The notes under the pieces are model-generated. The model was given only the letters and a program-made list of their open reading frames with translations. It did no database searches and was not told where the DNA came from. Source: JAKOQB01 sp036824465 (GTDB lineage: Bacteria > Pseudomonadota > Gammaproteobacteria > Burkholderiales > Burkholderiaceae_F). Taken from it: a DNA stretch of 14,315 bases. The DNA lies in the NCBI GenBank assembly GCA_036824465.1, contig DAITAC010000102.1, positions 1 through 14,315 of the forward strand, in the 5' to 3' direction. How positions within the stretch are numbered: position 1 is the stretch's first letter; every line of letters starts with the position of its first letter. Positions 1-5,105 of the stretch are shown here, piece after piece. Position numbers and translations under genes: made by a program.

Positions 1-102
1 CGATCAATGGCGTGCACGCCACGACCGCGCGCGCTTGCAAGTACGCAGCGCGGCCCAGTCGTCCACAGCTTCCGAATGAAGGACAAGCGCAAGGCCGGTT
101 GA
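1..102 (+). CDS. Possible C-terminal tail of an unidentified protein (partial)
   Basis: Frame 1 is open from the window edge to a TGA at 100-102, giving 33 residues that end in a basic tail (SFRMKDKRKAG). I recognise no domain, and a 33-codon open stretch in high-GC DNA can occur by chance, so this is only a candidate gene end. The LysM gene starts 115 bp downstream, so an upstream gene on the same strand would be plausible. Another frame or non-coding DNA is equally possible. Confidence 0.25.
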   Translation, partial: RSMACTPRPRALASTQRGPVVHSFRMKDKRKAG

Positions 103-217
103 GTGAGCGGGAGGACCGAGGCCTCACGCATGAATGGCACATCTTCAACACGGCGGTTACGCCAGAGCCGTGGCCCGAGGGTTATCCTTAACCTTCAAAT
201 CTACGGGGGAGGCACCG

Positions 218-439
218 ATGAGCGACACGCCCGATTTCTCGAACGTCGAGAGCGGTTCCAGTTCGACCGCAACCAAGATCTACGAGGTCAAGTCAGGCGA
301 CAGCCTGTCCAAGATCGCCAAGAAGGAGTACGGCGATGCCAGCAAGTGGCCGCAGATCTTCGAAGCCAACAAGGACATCCTGAAGGATCCGAACAAGATC
401 TTTCCCGGCCAGAAGCTGAAGATCCCGCCACTCGCCTGA
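218..439 (+). CDS. Short LysM-domain protein
   Basis: A 73-residue protein that is almost entirely one LysM module, a fold that binds peptidoglycan or other N-acetylglucosamine glycans. Residues 1-20 are a polar Ser/Thr-rich lead. Residues 21-70 carry the LysM signature: YEVKSGDSLSKIA, then a KEYGDASKWPQIFEAN block, then the closing PGQKLKIP. The spacing and wording resemble the C-terminal LysM half of the cytoplasmic potassium-binding protein Kbp/YgaU, but the BON domain of that protein is absent. No signal peptide is seen, so it is probably cytoplasmic unless exported another way. I chose the ATG at 218 because GGGGGAGG lies just upstream; the longer reading frame from 134 adds residues that do not resemble the family. 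The lipoprotein gene follows on the same strand after a 78-bp gap. The family call is firm; the role is unknown. Confidence 0.88.
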   Translation: MSDTPDFSNVESGSSSTATKIYEVKSGDSLSKIAKKEYGDASKWPQIFEANKDILKDPNKIFPGQKLKIPPLA

Positions 440-458
440 GGCTGGGGTCGCACATTTG

Positions 459-481
459 ACGTGGCGGTCGCGCTGCCACGT
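459..481 (+). terminator. Hairpin between the LysM and lipoprotein genes
   Basis: A perfect 7-bp inverted repeat, ACGTGGC (459-465) and GCCACGT (475-481), encloses a 9-nt loop. The following 3' sequence is pyrimidine-rich (TTGCCTCATTTCTTG) but is not an uninterrupted T run. It starts 20 nt after the LysM stop codon, where a weak intrinsic terminator or a processing/attenuation hairpin would be expected. It also sits close to the lipoprotein ribosome site. The function is inferred from position only. Confidence 0.35.
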
Positions 482-517
482 TTGCCTCATTTCTTGATTC
501 GAACAGGAGGACCCGCC

Positions 518-985
518 ATGCAGTCGAAACTTCGTCATTTCGCACTCGCAGCCGCTTCGGTGGTTGCGCTCGTTGCCTGCGGCAAGAAGGAGCCGCCCGC
601 TCCGCCTCCGGCGCCCCCGGCCGCTGCGCCGGCGCCCGCTCCCGCGCCTGTCGGCGTCACGTTGTCCGCGGTCACGCTCGGTAAGGCCGTCAGCGCGGAC
701 AAGAAGGTCACGGCCGCGGCCGAGACTTTTGCCAAGGGCGACACCATCCACGCATCGATCGACACCACTGGGGCCGGTTCTGCGACGCTGGTGGCCAAGT
801 GGACGTACTCGAAGGACGGCAAGACCGTGCCGGTCAAGGAAGACAGCGTGACCATCACCCCGACCGGCCCAGCCACCAGCGAGTTCCACATCAGCAAGCC
901 GGATGGGTGGCCGGCAGGCGACTATCAGGTGGAGATCGTGATGGACGGCAAGACGGTCGCCACAAAGTCGTTCAAGGTTCAGTAA
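518..985 (+). CDS. Pro/Ala-rich putative lipoprotein
   Basis: A 155-residue protein with a clear bacterial lipoprotein signal: a basic start (MQSKLRH), a hydrophobic core (FALAAASVVA) and a lipobox LVAC with Cys21 as the expected lipidated residue. A low-complexity Pro/Ala linker follows at about residues 26-44, typical of surface-tethered lipoproteins. The rest looks like a small beta-rich domain ending in a GWPAGDYQVEIVMDG strand pair, reminiscent of Ig-like or CopC-type folds. The residues KK after the Cys argue against an inner-membrane Asp+2 retention signal, so outer-membrane anchoring is likely. AGGAGG at 505-510 sits 7 nt before the ATG at 518 and decides the start. A terminator follows at 1074. 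Lipoprotein status is well supported; the biological role is unknown. Confidence 0.85.
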   Translation: MQSKLRHFALAAASVVALVACGKKEPPAPPPAPPAAAPAPAPAPVGVTLSAVTLGKAVSADKKVTAAAETFAKGDTIHASIDTTGAGSATLVAKWTYSKDGKTVPVKEDSVTITPTGPATSEFHISKPDGWPAGDYQVEIVMDGKTVATKSFKVQ

Positions 986-997
986 GCAATACGAGGC

Positions 998-1023
998 CGG
1001 CGCCAAGCCCTGGCAAGGCGCCG
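998..1023 (+). other. GGCGCC hairpin running into the tRNA-like remnant
   Basis: CGGCGCC (998-1004) pairs perfectly with GGCGCCG (1017-1023). The loop itself contains a GCC-CT-GGC mini-stem flanked by AA on each side. It begins 12 nt after the lipoprotein stop codon, and its right arm overlaps the first bases of the tRNA-Asn-like 3' end at 1020-1057. It could stabilise the end of the lipoprotein mRNA. No T tract follows, so it is not itself a classical terminator. Confidence 0.35.
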
Positions 1024-1057
1024 CAGGTCCCTGGTTCGGGTCCGCGTCGGGGAGCCA
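1020..1057 (+). repeat. tRNA-Asn 3'-end remnant, copy 1
   Basis: This 38-bp segment corresponds to the 3' end of a bacterial tRNA-Asn: the 3' side of the anticodon stem, the variable loop, the T arm (CCTGG-TTCGGGT-...), the acceptor 3' strand TCGGGGA, the discriminator G and an encoded CCA. Against the tRNA-Asn 3' end as I remember it for this group, about 34 of 38 bases agree. The T stem is damaged (CCTGG opposite CCGCG). No matching 5' half (TCCCCGA plus a D arm) precedes it, so it cannot be a working tRNA gene. A second copy in the same orientation lies 1107 bp downstream. It is likely an integration footprint (att-type duplication) or a decayed tRNA gene. Confidence 0.6.
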
Positions 1058-1073
1058 GAGATCTCAGGCGCAT

Positions 1074-1104
1074 GGGCCGCTCTTCGGGGCGGCCCTTTGC
1101 CTTA
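1074..1104 (+). terminator. Rho-independent terminator after the lipoprotein gene
   Basis: GGGCCGC (1074-1080) pairs perfectly with GCGGCCC (1089-1095) around the loop TCTTCGGG, followed by TTTGCCTTAAT. It lies about 90 bp past the lipoprotein stop and just after the tRNA-like remnant, so it may originally have ended a tRNA transcript. The layout is that of an intrinsic terminator with a short T tract. Confidence 0.65.
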
Positions 1105-1202
1105 ATGGGGCGTTCGCGGCAGTTGAGAGGTGAGTCGCAATCTGTCCACGCAAACGAGTCAAGTGCAAGTCCAGAATCGCTCGAGCCGGCTCAACATGCC
1201 GC

Positions 1203-1269
1203 AGACCCCGATGCAGCGCGGGGTCTCTGGAATGCCCGCTTCGGCGGACGGGACAGAACCCGGTCCCGT
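1203..1269. other. Three consecutive hairpins between the convergent lipoprotein and phasin genes
   Basis: Three perfect inverted repeats sit side by side. AGACCCCG (1203-1210) pairs with CGGGGTCT (1219-1226). CCGC-TTCG-GCGG (1236-1247) is a UUCG-type tetraloop hairpin when read on the plus strand. ACGGGAC (1248-1254) pairs with GTCCCGT (1263-1269). The last ends 27 bp past the phasin stop codon. None has a T tract on either strand, so they may act as Rho-assisted stop sites or 3'-end stabilisers for the phasin mRNA. Confidence 0.4.
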
Positions 1270-1296
1270 TGATGTCCGAAGCGGTAGCACTGGCTC

Positions 1297-1866
1297 TTAC
1301 TTCGCCTTATTGCCCTTGCTCTTGGCGGCGCCATTCGCGCTCGACACGGCCTTCACGGTCGCCTGGGTCGCGGCGGCAAAATTGGACTCTGCCACGTCGA
1401 CCGCTTGTTGGGCGGCTTTGGTGAAGGTGTCATAGGCGGTGTTGGAAGCCGTCACGGCGTTCTTGAACATCGACACGACCGACTCCGACCCGGCCGGCGC
1501 GTTCTTGGCGGCGAATTCGACCAGTTGCGCCACCTTGCCGTTGCGCTCGGCGATCTGGGTTTCGACGATCTTCTTCATTTCAGCGCCGGCGCCGCTGACG
1601 ATGCCGTAGACGTTGCGGTTGTAGCCGACCAGCTTTTCGAGCGTCGGCTGCGCAAGCGTGCCATTGACCGCGAAAAGTTCTTGGGCGTCCTTGACGCCAA
1701 GCAGCGCTTGCGTGGTGGCTGCCGACTCGTCCATCGCGGCCTTCACAGCGGCGAGGTTCAGGTCGACCAGCTTCTCGGTCGTGTTGAAAGCCACGTGCGA
1801 GAGCGCGTACAGCGCATCGAGTTGACTCTTCTGGAGCTCAACGAATTGCGAGGGGGTTGCGTACAT
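1297..1866 (-). CDS. phaP: Phasin family protein (PHA granule-associated)
   Basis: A 189-residue phasin, the small amphiphilic protein that coats polyhydroxyalkanoate granules and limits their fusion and size. The N-terminus MYATPSQFVELQKSQLDAL is typical of betaproteobacterial PhaP. The body is predicted almost entirely helical, with phasin blocks such as EKLVDLNLAAVKAAMDES, LLGVKDAQELF and YDTFTKAAQQAVDVAESNF, and it ends in an Ala/Lys-rich tail (GAAKSKGNKAK). I chose the ATG at 1866 because AAGGAA sits at the right distance upstream and the family begins MYATP; a longer frame from 1902 adds a non-family leader. It is monocistronic with its own promoter (-35 TTGACT, -10 TACACT on the minus strand) and two PhaR-type operator sites, so autoregulated repression by PhaR is expected. 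Length and sequence are normal for the family. Confidence 0.93.
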   Translation of the reverse strand: MYATPSQFVELQKSQLDALYALSHVAFNTTEKLVDLNLAAVKAAMDESAATTQALLGVKDAQELFAVNGTLAQPTLEKLVGYNRNVYGIVSGAGAEMKKIVETQIAERNGKVAQLVEFAAKNAPAGSESVVSMFKNAVTASNTAYDTFTKAAQQAVDVAESNFAAATQATVKAVSSANGAAKSKGNKAK

Positions 1867-1936
1867 TTGGTGTTCCTTCATGGGTTGTCGATAAGGGCTC
1901 AATGTGATTCGATGAGCGGTCTGGTTGGCTCAATGG

Positions 1937-1948
1937 TGCAGCGCACAA
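1937..1948 (+). promoter_or_regulatory. Candidate PhaR operator, start-site proximal
   Basis: TGCAGCGCACAA matches the PhaR consensus TGCRNYGCASMA, as I remember it, at all 12 positions, and it sits in the larger palindrome GTGCAGCGCAC. Relative to the phasin promoter it lies just downstream of the -10 element, about where transcription starts. A bound repressor there would block the polymerase. Confidence 0.6.
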
Positions 1949-1953
1949 AACAC

Positions 1954-1981
1954 AGTGTAGAGGCAGCCGGATGGAAGTCAA
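1954..1981 (-). promoter_or_regulatory. Sigma70-type promoter of the phasin gene
   Basis: Read on the minus strand, TTGACT (-35, 1981-1976) and TACACT (-10, 1959-1954) are separated by 16 bp. This gives a start near 1947 and a leader of about 80 nt to the ATG at 1866. The two candidate PhaR sites lie on either side of it. Confidence 0.55.
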
Positions 1982-1991
1982 CGCATTTTGG

Positions 1992-2003
1992 TGCGTCGCA
2001 CCA
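1992..2003 (+). promoter_or_regulatory. Candidate PhaR operator, upstream of -35
   Basis: TGCGTCGCACCA also fits TGCRNYGCASMA at every position and forms the core of a perfect 15-bp palindrome, TGGTGCGTCGCACCA (1989-2003). Its centre is 55 bp from the first site, about five helical turns, so two bound repressors would be on the same face of the DNA and could cooperate or loop. Confidence 0.6.
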
Positions 2004-2126
2004 TGATTAGATCGAAGCCTCGGCTTTCGAGAAGAACTGTCGTTTTCGGTCTCGGCCGCGCTGGTCGCGCAGCCTCGCGTCGGCGCAGGCAGTAAGAACA
2101 TCTTCTCGGACACTGCGGGGTTCAGA

Positions 2127-2164
2127 TCCGCGGGTCCCTGGTTCGCGTCCAGGTCGGGGAGCCA
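2127..2164 (+). repeat. tRNA-Asn 3'-end remnant, copy 2
   Basis: This 38-bp segment matches the remembered tRNA-Asn 3' end at about 36 positions. It has an intact T arm (CCTGG-TTCGCGT-CCAGG), the acceptor strand TCGGGGA, discriminator G and encoded CCA. The 12 bases before it still allow a five-pair anticodon stem (GCGGG with TCCGC, 2115-2131) around the loop GTTCAGA. The expected 26 bases of acceptor strand and D arm are not recognisable, so the tRNA is not complete. A terminator-like hairpin follows at 2182-2200, as expected at a real tRNA 3' flank. It is in the same orientation as copy 1, and the two bracket the phasin gene. Confidence 0.65.
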
Positions 2165-2181
2165 TCCAAATCGTGCGCTTC

Positions 2182-2210
2182 GGCCACCTCCGCGGTGGCC
2201 TTCTGCAATT
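2182..2210 (+). terminator. Terminator-like hairpin after tRNA remnant copy 2
   Basis: GGCCACC (2182-2188) pairs perfectly with GGTGGCC (2194-2200) around TCCGC, followed by TTCTGCAATT. It lies 18 bp after the CCA of the tRNA-like remnant, the usual place for a tRNA transcript terminator. The T tract is poor. Confidence 0.45.
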
Positions 2211-2452
2211 CTGGGGCGCACGCGGGACGGATAGTCCGCGGGTCGGTTGCAGGCGTGACCGCCGTCAGCGCAATCGGGACGCCCGCGACTACAAACACCG
2301 AGGACGCGTCGATCGTCAGTCGACGAAGCAATTCGCAACCAATCCGCGCGAGCGGGTCAAGTCCAAGGCTTTCGTGTCCCACGCCACGGACATCGCAGAA
2401 CTGGAAGAACGCGTTCAGCAGCCGTAGCGACGCCGCAATTCCTCGCAGTATT

Positions 2453-2493
2453 ACTGAACCTCCCGGCGGCCCTCGCAGATGCGCCGGGTCAGT
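2453..2493. other. Bulged 12-bp hairpin in the non-coding stretch
   Basis: ACTGA (2453-2457) and CCCGGCG (2462-2468) pair with CGCCGGG (2482-2488) and TCAGT (2489-2493). Only a 4-nt ACCT bulge on the left arm interrupts the pairing, and the loop is 13 nt. No T tract follows. It could be a structured RNA element, a protein site or a relic end of an element; I cannot assign it. Confidence 0.35.
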
Positions 2494-2911
2494 TTGAATC
2501 TCGAAAGCCGGCCTACAGTCGATGATCTCGGCGGCCCTTGGCTTGGGACGGCAGCATCGAAGTCGTCCAACGTGCGGGCCTGGAGTCCGCCCTTGGACCG
2601 CCGGGACCACCCCTAGCCTGTAAGGACCTTTACGCGCCATCCTGCGCCCTGAGCACGCCGAACCAGGTGACCCCGGACACGGCACCGCAGGTCCGGAATG
2701 TGCCGCACAACCTACGGAAGCTTCTTCTCCCCCGGCGGTCCTCAACAATGCTGAAACGTGCGGGTCAACCTGCAGCGGCTACGAAACGACTCACGATCCC
2801 GCAAGCCCGGAGAAAGCCGCAAATCTCGCCGCGTTGGTACGCAACTACTTGATTAATTGGAACGTTTCTGCGTCGGTATAGTGTGGGCTCCTTTCCCTTT
2901 GCACTGCATCC

Positions 2912-3754
2912 ATGAAAGCGGCCCTTGCGCAGCGTTCAAGTCGGTACGACGCCGTCGCGCCGTTCGTGTTGCGTTATGGCGCCTACCGGCTGAAGGTGGT
3001 GATTGCTCCGCGCAAGCATTTCACGCGGGACAAGCGCCATTTATCCGAGGTGGACTTAAACGCGCAGGCCATTCGACTGGACACGTCGTTGGTGGAGAGG
3101 CCGGCAATGCTCGCCGAGCATTTCATGCGCGCATGCATACGCCTGATACACCACGTCAATGGCCTGTCTGACGACACCATCCGAAGCGAGGAGATCTTCA
3201 CCCACAGCCTCGCCAACGGGCTTGTCAGTCTTGCCCACCGGAATCCGCACGCCTGGGTCTGGTTCAACGCGCTGCTGTCGGAACACATCACGGGCCGGGC
3301 GAGTTTTCACCGGGTGCTCACGAGCGAGCAGGTGCACGTGCGCGGCATGCCCAAGCGCCTGAATTTCGGCCGCCACGTGGTCACCCTGCACTGGTGGCCC
3401 AAGCGGCTGGCCGTCCGATATCAGGAATGGGGTTTCTTCGATTACGCGAACAACCGCATTCATTTGTCCCGTGAGTTGCATGGCCCGCACCTTGCGGTCA
3501 TCGCCTTGCACGAAATCATGCACGCCATCCACCATCACGGCAGCTGCAAGACAGGAAATCGCAACCGCTTCATGCGGCAGCAAGCGGGGGCATTGACGGC
3601 TTTCATCCGTCGCAATCCCAGCGCATGGCGCTGGCTGCTGCGGCTCATCCGTTCCACCGCGCATCGGGCGGTCGAACCGGCCAGCAAGCACGCAGCTAAC
3701 GACCGACGATTGGAAGGAGTCATTCACACTGGCGCGAGGAAATTCGCGACTTGA
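2912..3754 (+). CDS. Orphan HExxH putative zinc metallopeptidase-like protein
   Basis: A 280-residue protein of no family I can name with confidence. Residues 200-209 read HEIMHAIHHH, a zincin-type HExxH metal site within a typical hydrophobic helix (LAVIALHEIMHAI), preceded by a short beta-like NNRIHLSREL segment. This is the arrangement seen in many small metallopeptidase domains. No signal peptide or membrane segment is visible, so it is probably cytoplasmic. Two short segments resemble each other on either side of the metal site: RNPHAWVWFNALL (110-122) and RNPSAWRWLLRLI (234-246). The ATG at 2912 is the first in frame after a stop at 2879-2881, but no Shine-Dalgarno sequence precedes it; translation may be weak, or start further in. 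It is a single gene, convergent with the MFS gene. Protease activity is inferred from the motif only. Confidence 0.65.
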   Translation: MKAALAQRSSRYDAVAPFVLRYGAYRLKVVIAPRKHFTRDKRHLSEVDLNAQAIRLDTSLVERPAMLAEHFMRACIRLIHHVNGLSDDTIRSEEIFTHSLANGLVSLAHRNPHAWVWFNALLSEHITGRASFHRVLTSEQVHVRGMPKRLNFGRHVVTLHWWPKRLAVRYQEWGFFDYANNRIHLSRELHGPHLAVIALHEIMHAIHHHGSCKTGNRNRFMRQQAGALTAFIRRNPSAWRWLLRLIRSTAHRAVEPASKHAANDRRLEGVIHTGARKFAT

Positions 3755-3909
3755 TGCTGCTCGCCTTGGCGTTCTGGCCGAGTTCTAGGCCCGTCCGGCC
3801 GTCTGCGATCTGAACCTCACCCCTGCCGAACACTGAGCCCGCCGCACTCCGCAAGTCCCCGCAGATCGGGCACCTGCCCCTGCTTTCACACGGGTTGATC
3901 CGGCGGGCG

Positions 3910-5082
3910 TCATCTGCGCCAAAGCAGCAGCGCTATCCCCAGAGCTGACAGCATCGCGGCAACACCGACTCCGACCGCTCCTAGAAGTGAACGACCCAGA
4001 AGGAAGCCGCTGAGGACGGGTCCAAGAAAGATTCCAAAGTCAACGGCAACCCGATACAGGGCAGTTCGCCAAGCAACGCTGCCAGGTTCCGCCTCTTGAT
4101 TCACAAGGCTCACCGGCAGCATCCAGGCGGCGAGGCCGGTTCCGAACATGACGCAACCGAGGATTGCCACATGCAGTGATCCGAACGCCACCGCCGCCAC
4201 TCCGACAGCAAGGATGATCAGCACCCAGCCAAGCACCCTCGCGCGTGACGTGCGGTCAGCCATCGATCCAAGAGGTAGCAAGAGTGCCACATCGACGAAC
4301 TGCGGTACCGCAACCAGAAGCGCTACTCCAATACGGTCGAGTTCGAACTCCCGACTGGCACGTAACGGCAGGATGAACTGTCCCACCGCCGACCAGGCAA
4401 AAGCGATCGTGGCGCCGCTGGCGACGGCGAGTATGGTCAGCCGCGACACCCGCGATTGCGCGGCTCCCGGCGGGGTTAGGACTCCGCGATGAGTACGGGA
4501 GAACAGCGGTCGCGATGTCCCGTGGGTAGCGTCCGCGGGCATGGAGCGCAAGAGGAGAGGCAAGAGCAGTACGCCGGGAACCAGGGGCGACGAAGCGACA
4601 ACCAAAGACACGTTCCAGGGCCAGTCGCGTGGCAATAGCCCTGTGCCGACCATGCCGCAGAGAACGCCGCACATGCCGCTCATCTCAAACGCGTTCAGCG
4701 ACAACGCATGCCCCCCGCTGGTCCGGGCGTGGCGAACGATGGCCGTAATCCCGCTGACCATCGCCAGCGCGTGGCCGACGCCCCAGAGAGTGCGTCCGAG
4801 AATCAGCGACCACAGCGGCCCGCCGATGCTCAGGCAGAGCACCCCTGCGGCTATGGACCCGGCTGCGAGCACAATTGCCCGCCGCAAGTGGTGAGTGATG
4901 AAAAGTCCTGCAGGGATATCGGCGCCCAGACGGGCGAGCCCGAACGCACCGGCGATAGCGCCGAGCGCAAAGTCGCTAATTGACCCATCGGCTCCGATCT
5001 CTGGAAGAAGGACGGGGAATGCGCCGACCGCGCACGTGCTGCTGAAGATGAACAGGCAGAGAAGGACAACGGACCGGGGCAC
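3910..5082 (-). CDS. MFS transporter, last gene of the catabolic operon
   Basis: A hydrophobic protein of about 390 residues with the 12-segment plan of the major facilitator superfamily, acting in the inner membrane. Motif-A-like loops are visible in both halves: GLARLGADIPAGLF with HHLRR after the second helix, and PLGSMADRTSRARVLGW in the second half. The first helix begins almost at once (SVVLLCLFIFSSTCAVGAF). The start is uncertain. The only in-frame ATG, at 5247, would overlap the aldolase gene by about 140 bp and adds a non-hydrophobic leader. I place the start at the GTG at 5082, 23 nt after the aldolase stop; it has no clear ribosome site, so translational coupling is likely. The substrate is unknown. 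It may export a pathway product or import a related substrate. I see no strong terminator after it. Confidence 0.82.
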   Translation of the reverse strand: MPRSVVLLCLFIFSSTCAVGAFPVLLPEIGADGSISDFALGAIAGAFGLARLGADIPAGLFITHHLRRAIVLAAGSIAAGVLCLSIGGPLWSLILGRTLWGVGHALAMVSGITAIVRHARTSGGHALSLNAFEMSGMCGVLCGMVGTGLLPRDWPWNVSLVVASSPLVPGVLLLPLLLRSMPADATHGTSRPLFSRTHRGVLTPPGAAQSRVSRLTILAVASGATIAFAWSAVGQFILPLRASREFELDRIGVALLVAVPQFVDVALLLPLGSMADRTSRARVLGWVLIILAVGVAAVAFGSLHVAILGCVMFGTGLAAWMLPVSLVNQEAEPGSVAWRTALYRVAVDFGIFLGPVLSGFLLGRSLLGAVGVGVAAMLSALGIALLLWRR

Positions 5083-5105
5083 GGGGGCAGAAAGCGCTCG
5101 CCAGC

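Larger units (their letters stand above)
2165..2911. other. Stretch of about 750 bp without a convincing gene
   Basis: No frame here has a good ribosome site, a recognisable family or a clean start. The longest minus-strand frame (2122-2748) ends by reading through the tRNA-Asn remnant in reverse, which produces a known type of spurious peptide (GSPTWTRTRDPRI), so I treat it as non-coding. The stretch holds a terminator-like hairpin (2182-2200), a larger bulged hairpin (2453-2493) and a weak promoter-like region before 2912. It may be decayed mobile or accessory DNA next to the tRNA footprint. Confidence 0.5.

Noticed and set aside
293..1006. A 237-codon minus-strand open frame opposite the LysM and lipoprotein genes
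   Set aside because: It is antisense to two well-supported genes with good ribosome sites, is Arg/Gly-rich, and resembles no family.
2122..2748. A 208-codon minus-strand open frame
   Set aside because: Its end reads the tRNA-Asn remnant backwards (GSPTWTRTRDPRI), a known spurious peptide type. The rest shows no family, no ribosome site and skewed composition typical of high-GC shadow frames.
2849..2882. Promoter-like elements (TTGATT or TTGGAA, then TATAGT) before the HExxH gene
   Set aside because: The spacers are 22 or 14 bp, outside the normal range, so I do not list it as a promoter although the -10-like box is good.
3838..3907. CCCGCCG and CGGCGGG inverted pair after the MFS gene
   Set aside because: The arms are separated by more than 50 bp and no T tract follows on the minus strand, so a terminator cannot be supported.
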